Shown here one piece after another: positions 9,601-15,024 of a stretch of DNA of 17,855 bases (its first letter is position 1; every line of letters begins with the position of its first letter). Both the position numbers and the translations under genes were made by a program. The notes beneath the pieces are model-generated. The model was not told where the DNA came from. It was given only the letters and a program-made list of their open reading frames with translations, and searched no databases. Location: positions 1 to 17,855 of the forward strand of contig CANHRW010000019.1 of the NCBI GenBank assembly GCA_947462865.1. Reading direction: 5' to 3'. The stretch comes from Bacteroidota bacterium (lineage in GTDB: Bacteria > Bacteroidota > Bacteroidia > UKL13-3).

Positions 9601-10024
9601 CTGGTCCGAACAAACCACCCTCAACTTGACCGTAGCCAATTGGAAAATTAACTGGGGCTCTACCACAAATAATTACACCACCCCAATCACCAGCAGCTCT
9701 TGCTCCAGCTGGTTGGTCAGATGTAAAAACAATTGGTTGACTTGGCGATCCATTTGCAATAATTCTTGCACCTCTTTTAATAATTAAAATAGCCTTATTG
9801 GCACTGTTTTTAATTCCTTTGATAATGGTCCCTGGTTCAATTGTTAAAGCGAAACCACTGTCGATGTTTACTTGTCCACTGATTAAATAAATAGAATCGT
9901 TGTACAATGTACGATTTTGGTAATTACCAGCTGTTAAAGTGCTGGTAGGTGCTTGAGCAGAAGCATAACCACCCAGGATTATACCAATAATTGAAAGCAC
10001 CAAACGATGAATTTTGATTTTCAT
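6689..10024 (-). CDS. Secreted beta-helix-like protein with two near-identical 450-residue units and a dockerin-like C-terminus
   Basis: Predicted exported protein of 1111 residues, signal peptide MKIKIHRLVLSIIGIILGGY then ASAQ. Residues about 30-470 and 480-920 are an in-frame duplication with an offset of exactly 450 residues over the conserved core. Each unit has SGQVN[IV]DSG, a TI-x-PGTII-x-GIKNS strand ladder, IVFTSDQPAGARAAGDWGG, GDDGFEWFGGTVNCKNL, acidic DDDFDTDNGFSG, IRDPQVADNPS and SNGDGGKGARIRRGSQLSI. This is the pattern of a parallel beta-helix family common in Bacteroidota, usually annotated only as hypothetical and found here with one unit too many. The C-terminal module (about 930-1111) has GRNSIETWSAKPV and two calcium-loop motifs (D1054-N1056-D1058-G1059-D1062-D1065; D1082-N1084-D1086-G1087-D1090-D1093), with four cysteines (1028, 1031, 1061, 1069) that might form disulfides. 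No T9SS YPNP domain. It is the first gene of a probable two-gene operon and is divergent from a TonB-dependent receptor operon. I infer a ligand-binding or surface-display role; no catalytic motif is recognised. Confidence 0.88.
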   Translation of the reverse strand: MKIKIHRLVLSIIGIILGGYASAQAPTSTLTAGNYQNRTLYNDSIYLISGQVNIDSGFALTIEPGTIIKGIKNSANKAILIIKRGARIIANGSPSQPIVFTSDQPAGARAAGDWGGVIICGRAPVNFPIGYGQVEGGLFGPAGLFGGNISNDNSGILRYVRIEFSGIAFASNNETNGITLAGVGSGTTIEYVQVSYCGDDGFEWFGGTVNCKNLVVYRTLDDDFDTDNGFSGNVQFGLAIRDPQVADNPSISTSEGFESDNNDAPANGVFSNYYTSPRTRAVFSNITSIGPRTASNGTLASGYRGVSNGDGGKGARIRRGSQLSILNSVFTGWGVGLFIDGTESASGQNSDSAEFKNNIFGHMTASNTTNAPFLLGSGAFATISNLRSWFAARNNDTTTLANLGLTGFELSNPMNKLLPVSGSRQLTGASFNSNKLTNSFFTPVSYRGAFGSTDWTQGWTNWNPINADYTVTYQPTVQTVSGSISTNTTWTNDKIWKISGQVNVDSGYTLTIQPGTIIQGIKNSSNKAILIVRRGAKIIAEGTANRPIVFTSDQPAGARAAGDWGGVIICGRAPVNFPVGFGQVEGGLFGAAGLFGGNISDDNSGIFRFVRIEFPGIAFASNNETNGITLAGVGSGTTIENVQVSFCGDDGFEWFGGTVNCKNLIVYKTLDDDFDTDNGFSGTVQFALAIRDPQVADNPSVSTSEGFESDNNDAPTGGVFSSFYTAPRTRAIFSNVTSIGPRAAFDGTLASGYRGVSNGDGGKGARIRRGSQLSIFNSVFAGWGVGLFIDGAESASGQNSDSAEFRNNTMAHITANNSTNRPFLAGSGVFSTISAIRSWFGARANDTVTLSQVGLTGLDINNPISKLLPPTGAAQWSNFSFTSSTKLSANPNITPVNYKGAFGNTDWTAGWASFDPINNDYTNSTFVPVANAVLSVKAFVEGTYNASSGKQVPDSVTIKLYTTTAPFEMVQTYTTVLDSNGVGSVNVPSSELGKSFYVALSGRNSIETWSAKPVTIRNTFATPASDICFSCGSTNVYGENVKTTGTVSLIFSGDLNKDGLCDASDLADCSNNQTVIGYIPADVNYDGIVDNTDLSIVDNNVANIIQIIRPF
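7265..9937 (-). repeat. Intragenic tandem duplication, period 1350 bp
   Basis: Two units (about 9937-8615 and 8587-7265) inside the beta-helix-like gene. Comparing residues 98-270 with 548-720 by eye I count about 16 differences in 173 positions, most of them conservative (I/V, Y/F, R/K). At DNA level a 70-base stretch (9651-9720 against the copy 1350 bp lower) shows about 10 differences, almost all at third codon positions. The units diverge at their ends (about residues 400-480 and 850-920). This indicates duplication followed by purifying selection on both copies. Confidence 0.9.
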
Positions 10025-10057
10025 TTTTTATAGAGTTTTAAGATTATTTCTAGGTCT

Positions 10058-10084
10058 CAAAACTAAATACCATTCTTGATGCAA
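10058..10084 (-). promoter_or_regulatory. Candidate sigma-ABfr-type promoter for the 10024-to-4944 operon
   Basis: The -7 element TAGTTTTG is at 10065-10058 and a -33 TTG is at 10084-10082, with a 16-bp spacer, slightly shorter than the typical range. It is the only pairing of both elements that I see upstream of this gene. Such short motifs arise easily in AT-rich DNA. Confidence 0.4.
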
Positions 10085-10188
10085 TTCTTATGTTAAAATT
10101 ACTTTTAGATTATCAAATTCGAAACACAACGACCTATTAATAAACAATAACTTAACAACGACATAACATGCAAATATTTTATCTGAAA

Positions 10189-10196
10189 TAGCTTTG
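10189..10196 (+). promoter_or_regulatory. Candidate -7 element for the 10215-to-14995 operon
   Basis: TAGCTTTG matches TAnnTTTG and lies 18 bp before the ATG at 10215. No TTG is found at the expected -33 distance, so expression may depend on an activator, or the true promoter may lie elsewhere in the gap. Confidence 0.35.
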
Positions 10197-10214
10197 TAAG
10201 AAAATTACAACAGC

Positions 10215-12155
10215 ATGAACATCCGAATTCAATTACTCTTAATTTGTTTGTTAATTTCAACATACACCTTTTCTCAACAACCAGATTACAACGTTTCAAT
10301 CAAAAACGAAAAATTGGTAGATAGTAGAGAACTTCAATTTGATGTATACATCAAATCAATTGGGAATAATACATTTGAATATGCATCATTTCAGGCTGGA
10401 ATTAATGTTTCTACTAGGTTTATAAATGGTGGTACAATTACTGTAGATACACTTGCAGGAAATTCTGATTTCAATATTTCTAAACAAAGCCCTGTCATCA
10501 ATAAACCGTCTTCATCATGGGATGCAACGAATAAAAGAATCAAAATAATCGCTCAGCAACCTCCTGGTGCAGGTAATGGAAAAATAGTTAGTCAAACTGG
10601 TGATGGGGATAAACTAGCTAGATTTAGAATCATAAACAGCGTTGATTTTGATACTACATTACCCAACTTGAGTTTTAATTTTGGTACAGCCATCTCATGG
10701 ACAACAAAATTATTTGCATACATAAATGGTGTATCAACTGAAATAACAGATCAAAATAAAATCTTAAATAGTGAAAACAGCATTATTCTTCAAGAACCAA
10801 TAAATACAAGTAATAGCTTAAAAATATCAGATGTTCAAACCAACGGAATACAATTAAACATCAATGAAAGAAATAATGCACAAAATGTATTAATACTAAT
10901 CAATAACAAACAAACTCCTAGTTATGTTCCAATTGATGGGGAAGAATTCAATGCAAACCAATCATTTTCAAATGCACAAATTCTGACAGACAGTAGCCGT
11001 GTAATCTATGATGGTGTTGCTAACAACTCTGGCATAGACATAGCTGGCTTAAATGAAAAAACCAATTATTATTTTACAGCTTTCTTATACAATGGTTCAG
11101 GAACAGCAAGGAATTACTTAATAACTAGTACAATAACAATAGATACCATTACCAAAACAAGTACAATAAATAATCCAATTGTTACAGGCTTCATGCCAAA
11201 CATTGGAAATATTAATGATAGCTTCCAAATTAAAGGTACAAAACTATACCCTTTAGATTCAGTACATTTTGGAAAAACCAAACTAAATATCATCAATCAC
11301 TACGGTGATTCAATTTTAGTGACAAGCGTTCCAAGTGGTGAATTAAGTAATCTAGTTAAGGTCTATACTTCTTATGGAAATGCTAGCTCACCTAGCTATT
11401 TTACAATTTTACCTAGCATTTCAACTGTTAACAATGAACCTGCCAATATTGGTGACAATATTGAAATCAACGGATTCAATTTTGAAGGAATCGACTCAGT
11501 TAAAATAGGTATCCTCTCACAAGAAATTATAGAGACAACGACCAATAAATTAACTTTTAAATTAAGCTATTACAACCAAGATGAAATCGTGAATATATTC
11601 TGTAAAAATGGACAGATAAATACTAAATATAAAATCAGATTTAAACCTAGTATAATCAATATCACCCCAAGACTTGGTACAACAAAAGATATCATTACTA
11701 TCCAAGGGAAAAACCTTTACAATATTGACAGTGTAATGGTTGGAAACATAAAAGCAACCATTAAAAATAGCTATCCAGATACCAGTATAGAGATCAACAT
11801 TCCACCTATGGCAATAACTTCTAAAATTACTGTCTTTGCAAAAAATGGAAGTGTTACAAGCAACGACTCTCTAAATATTGTATCGGGTTTTGAAAATTTC
11901 AGCATGAACAACAACATTAAAAGCTATTTCAACAGCAACAATGACCTTGTAATCTACACCCTTCAAAACAATAACCAAATAATTGGTATAAATATATACG
12001 ATATCACTGGTCAAAAACTGTTTGAGACCTCAATGAATGAAATGAAATCAAACGAGATTACAATTAAAAATCAATTCATAGAAAATAGTAAACTATTTAT
12101 GGTATTGGTAAAAACAGACTTGGGAAACACCCTCTTTAAGAAAATAATGCAATAG
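10215..12155 (+). CDS. Secreted protein: cohesin-like domain, FnIII-like domain, three IPT/TIG domains, sorting-like C-terminus
   Basis: Predicted exported protein of 646 residues with signal peptide MNIRIQLLLICLLISTYTFS before QQ. Residues about 24-190 are homologous to the two repeated domains of the gene at 4944-6665: LQFDVYIKS, FQAGINVSTRF, NGGTITVDT, PPGAGNGKIVSQTGDGDKLA, TTKLFAY and EITDQ recur in the same order. Residues about 195-312 look like a FnIII-type domain (NEKTNYYFTAFLYNGSGT, ending in NYL). Three IPT/TIG domains follow (about 321-398, 400-476, 478-556), with the typical G-x-x-L-Y/F-x-x-DSV-x-[FV]-G pattern. The last ~80 residues resemble a T9SS type A domain (GINIYDITGQKLFE) but lack the YPNP motif. 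It is the first gene of a pair with the TonB-dependent receptor, only 2 nt apart, so the products are probably made together. I infer an accessory binding protein for that receptor; the ligand is unknown. Confidence 0.88.
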   Translation: MNIRIQLLLICLLISTYTFSQQPDYNVSIKNEKLVDSRELQFDVYIKSIGNNTFEYASFQAGINVSTRFINGGTITVDTLAGNSDFNISKQSPVINKPSSSWDATNKRIKIIAQQPPGAGNGKIVSQTGDGDKLARFRIINSVDFDTTLPNLSFNFGTAISWTTKLFAYINGVSTEITDQNKILNSENSIILQEPINTSNSLKISDVQTNGIQLNINERNNAQNVLILINNKQTPSYVPIDGEEFNANQSFSNAQILTDSSRVIYDGVANNSGIDIAGLNEKTNYYFTAFLYNGSGTARNYLITSTITIDTITKTSTINNPIVTGFMPNIGNINDSFQIKGTKLYPLDSVHFGKTKLNIINHYGDSILVTSVPSGELSNLVKVYTSYGNASSPSYFTILPSISTVNNEPANIGDNIEINGFNFEGIDSVKIGILSQEIIETTTNKLTFKLSYYNQDEIVNIFCKNGQINTKYKIRFKPSIINITPRLGTTKDIITIQGKNLYNIDSVMVGNIKATIKNSYPDTSIEINIPPMAITSKITVFAKNGSVTSNDSLNIVSGFENFSMNNNIKSYFNSNNDLVIYTLQNNNQIIGINIYDITGQKLFETSMNEMKSNEITIKNQFIENSKLFMVLVKTDLGNTLFKKIMQ

Positions 12156-12157
12156 TT

Positions 12158-14995
12158 ATGTCACTTTATAGATATCCATTTCTTCTACTTTCATTGCTAT
12201 TTCCCACTCTCGCATTTACTCAAAATTGTGTATTGAGCGGTAAAGTTACAGACATTAAAAATGGAGAAGAGTTAATAGGTGTTACCATTAAAATTATGAA
12301 TACCTCACTAGGGGCAATTTCAGATGTCAATGGTAATTATCTTATTAAAAATATTCCAGGTAATAGTGAATACAACCTTGAAATAAGTTTAGTTGGATAC
12401 CAAAGAAAAACCCTCAAAAATATTAATTTCGGGAAGGCTGAAAATAAAGTATTAAACATTGAATTGAATGCAAGTACCAAAGAACTTTCAGAATTTGTTG
12501 TAACAACTAAAATTGATAGACAAACTTCTGGAGGTTTATTAATTCAACAAAAAAACTTGGCAAGTATTTCAGATGGAATTTCGGCTGACATTATTAAAAG
12601 ATCACCTGATAAAACAACAGGTGACGCACTCAAAAGGGTAAGTGGTGTAACAGTTCAAGACAATAAATTTGTTGTAGTTAGAGGCTTGGCAGATCGATAT
12701 AATATTGCCTTAATAAATGGGGTAGACTTACCAACTACTGAACCCGATAAGAAAGCATTTTCTTTTGATATTATTCCATCTGCTTTAATTGACAATATGG
12801 TTATTTACAAAACTGCATCCCCTGAATTAAGAGCTGATTTCGGAGGCGGTGCAGTATATGTTACTACAAAAGATATTCCGGAGAGAAAAATTTTTAACAT
12901 CAACATTAGTACGCAGTATAATCAGTATACCACATTCAAGCCCTATCTAGATTACAATGGTGGAAAATTAGATTTTTTAGGGATTGATGATGGTTCACGA
13001 GCATTACCCAAAACATTAATTGGATCTAAAGAATTTGGGAGTGCTAGTATTGATGAGGAAGTAAGAAATTCTAAAATGCTCGGAAGCAACTGGGGTATAA
13101 ACAATCAAAATTCACAAACACCTGGTTATGGTATTCAAATAATATTTGGAAATAATTTCAAATTTTTAAACAAGGAATGGGGTGTTGTTGCATCAATATC
13201 TTCTAACTCAACACCAAAAACATACAACAACAATATATTTACTTATGGTGGCGGTGGTGCTTCCAACGATACCATTAAATGGTTTAGTTTAGAAGACAAT
13301 ACCTATGAAAAAAATCACTTAACTGGAATTTTATTCAATGCAGCAGTTAAGTTAAATAGCAACCACAAAATTTCATTCAAAAACTTAGCCAATATCAATG
13401 GAGAAGATGTTGTAATTAATAGATTCGGATATCAAAACGAAAATGGACTTTTTAATTTTGAAAAAGGTTTTGCTAGACAATTTACCAGTAATATTTTTTA
13501 CAGTGGACAAGCTAAATATGAAGGATATATACCTGGTATCAAGTTAAAAATTAATGGTACTATTGGTTTAAATCTAACAAGTAGAGATATGCCCGGACAA
13601 AAAAGGCTTTTATACAACTCTTCGCTTGACGAATTTGACTCCGTTTTTAAAGTTGCATTTCCTGCTGGGTCACCAAATCCAATGCTTTCAGGGATGACTT
13701 ACACCTATTTAAAGGAAAATGGAAACATCAATGCAATTGATTTAATTAGAACTTTTAAGTTCGGCAAATTTAAGCCCACATTGAAAACAGGCTACTACCA
13801 ATCAAATAAAGAAAGAAACTTTAAGGCAAGAGTTTTTGGTTGGAGGCTAAATACGAATATTTATGCCAACCCATCATTATTAGAACTTGGCCCAGGTGAA
13901 ATATTTGCAGATTCAAACATCACCAAAGACAGGTTTAGAATGAATGAAATTACCAGCAATACTGATACCTATACAGCATCATCTAAACTAAATGCTGCTT
14001 ATTTTAGTATTGACCATTATTTGTTAACTAGACTGAGATTGAACTATGGCATTAGATATGAAAGTTTTAACCAAAAATTATCATCTATTGACCCTTACCT
14101 TTCAAAAGATACTACCTACGACAACACCTACAACAATTTCTTCCCAATAGTTAATCTGACATACAATTTAACTGAAAAAATAAATTTTAGAAGTTCATAT
14201 TCTAAAACAGTAGTAAGGCCTGAATTCAGAGAAATTGCACCTTTTACCTATTACGATTATGTAAACAATACCATCACGTATGGTAAAAGTAATTTAAAGC
14301 CAATTCAGATAAACAACTTTGATTTGAGATTTGAAATTTACCCAACCGGTGGTCAAGTTTTTACACTTACTTATTTCCATAAAACCTTTGAAAATGCTAT
14401 TGAGAATACATTTGATTATGGTTTAGGAAACAGAACAAGAACATACAATAACATTAAAAGTGTAGAATGTTCTGGTTACGAATTTGAATTTAGATTGAAT
14501 CCAGGTATTTTAATCAATACCCCACAAAACTCGATTTCAAGATACTTTACCTTTAGTTTAAACGCCTCAATTATTAATTCAAAAGTTGATTTATCAAATT
14601 TGGCTGGAATAGCTGGAAGTGATAACAACAGACCACTTCAAGGGCAATCGGGATATTCTTTGAATGCGGGCATTTTAATAATGCCTCCAAGTGCAATTTG
14701 GAACTTTAACATTTTATACAATAGAATTGGAAGAAGAATGGCATTGGAAGGTGGTAGAGCAGAACTGCATATTTGGGAGGTTCCAAGAGACTTAATTGAT
14801 CTTCAGTTTAGTTATCAACTCAACAAATATGTTACAGCCAAAGTAATAATTGGCGATATTTTGAATCAATACTATCGTTTTTATAGAGACACGGATTTAG
14901 ATGGTAAATACACTTCAAATTCAACTGATGTAATTACTAATCAGTGTAGATATGGAACCAATTTTAGCTTTTCATTGGCTATGAATTTATTTTAA
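12158..14995 (+). CDS. TonB-dependent outer-membrane receptor with carboxypeptidase-regulatory-like domain
   Basis: Outer-membrane gated beta-barrel of 945 residues that would import a ligand using TonB-transmitted energy. Signal peptide at about 1-22 (MSLYRYPFLLLSLLFPTLAF then TQ); carboxypeptidase-regulatory-like domain about 24-105 (LSGKVTD, DVNGNYLIKNIPG); a TonB-box-like segment LSEFVVTT (110-117); plug about 130-240, with PDKTTGDALKRVSGV, FVVVRGLADRYN, PTTEPDKKAFSFDIIP and a final glycine-rich GGGAVYVTTKD; then the barrel to a C-terminal phenylalanine, the usual assembly signal. Length fits the family. The start is fixed by the 2-nt gap after the upstream stop (12153-12155), which implies translational coupling. 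There is no SusD-like partner in the window, so this is not a SusCD pair. The plug pattern belongs to a receptor type widespread in Bacteroidota whose substrates mostly are not assigned. It converges on the next gene with a 29-bp gap. Confidence 0.95.
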   Translation: MSLYRYPFLLLSLLFPTLAFTQNCVLSGKVTDIKNGEELIGVTIKIMNTSLGAISDVNGNYLIKNIPGNSEYNLEISLVGYQRKTLKNINFGKAENKVLNIELNASTKELSEFVVTTKIDRQTSGGLLIQQKNLASISDGISADIIKRSPDKTTGDALKRVSGVTVQDNKFVVVRGLADRYNIALINGVDLPTTEPDKKAFSFDIIPSALIDNMVIYKTASPELRADFGGGAVYVTTKDIPERKIFNINISTQYNQYTTFKPYLDYNGGKLDFLGIDDGSRALPKTLIGSKEFGSASIDEEVRNSKMLGSNWGINNQNSQTPGYGIQIIFGNNFKFLNKEWGVVASISSNSTPKTYNNNIFTYGGGGASNDTIKWFSLEDNTYEKNHLTGILFNAAVKLNSNHKISFKNLANINGEDVVINRFGYQNENGLFNFEKGFARQFTSNIFYSGQAKYEGYIPGIKLKINGTIGLNLTSRDMPGQKRLLYNSSLDEFDSVFKVAFPAGSPNPMLSGMTYTYLKENGNINAIDLIRTFKFGKFKPTLKTGYYQSNKERNFKARVFGWRLNTNIYANPSLLELGPGEIFADSNITKDRFRMNEITSNTDTYTASSKLNAAYFSIDHYLLTRLRLNYGIRYESFNQKLSSIDPYLSKDTTYDNTYNNFFPIVNLTYNLTEKINFRSSYSKTVVRPEFREIAPFTYYDYVNNTITYGKSNLKPIQINNFDLRFEIYPTGGQVFTLTYFHKTFENAIENTFDYGLGNRTRTYNNIKSVECSGYEFEFRLNPGILINTPQNSISRYFTFSLNASIINSKVDLSNLAGIAGSDNNRPLQGQSGYSLNAGILIMPPSAIWNFNILYNRIGRRMALEGGRAELHIWEVPRDLIDLQFSYQLNKYVTAKVIIGDILNQYYRFYRDTDLDGKYTSNSTDVITNQCRYGTNFSFSLAMNLF

Positions 14996-15024
14996 TTGCT
15001 AATGAATTTTAGATTCATAGGCAA

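Larger units (their letters stand above)
10025..10214. promoter_or_regulatory. Divergent intergenic control region
   Basis: This 190-bp AT-rich gap separates the two divergent operons and must hold both promoters. For the - strand a TAGTTTTG (-7 consensus TAnnTTTG) lies at 10065-10058, with a TTG at 10084-10082 and a 16-bp spacer, close to the Bacteroidota pattern; the transcript would start about 28 nt before the ATG at 10024. For the + strand TAGCTTTG lies at 10189-10196, placing transcription start about 13 nt before the ATG at 10215, but no clear -33 TTG is seen. An 8-bp direct repeat (ACAACGAC) sits between them at 10126-10133 and 10155-10162. No strong ribosome-binding site is visible on either side, as is usual for this phylum. 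Confidence 0.5.

Noticed and set aside
4944..10024. True cellulosome scaffold
   Set aside because: No catalytic carbohydrate enzyme carries the dockerin-like tail here, and such tails are common on Bacteroidota secreted proteins; only a cohesin-dockerin-like hypothesis is kept.
10105..10299. Short - strand frame across the divergent gap (64 codons)
   Set aside because: It overlaps the signal-peptide coding region of the + strand gene and covers the probable promoter; composition is not protein-like.
4944..14995. Polysaccharide utilisation locus
   Set aside because: No SusD-like protein, glycoside hydrolase or hybrid two-component regulator is visible; the receptor alone does not define one.
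15002..15018. ATGAAT/ATTCAT hairpin between the two convergent genes as a terminator
   Set aside because: The stem is only 6 AT-rich base pairs without a U-tract; too weak to call.
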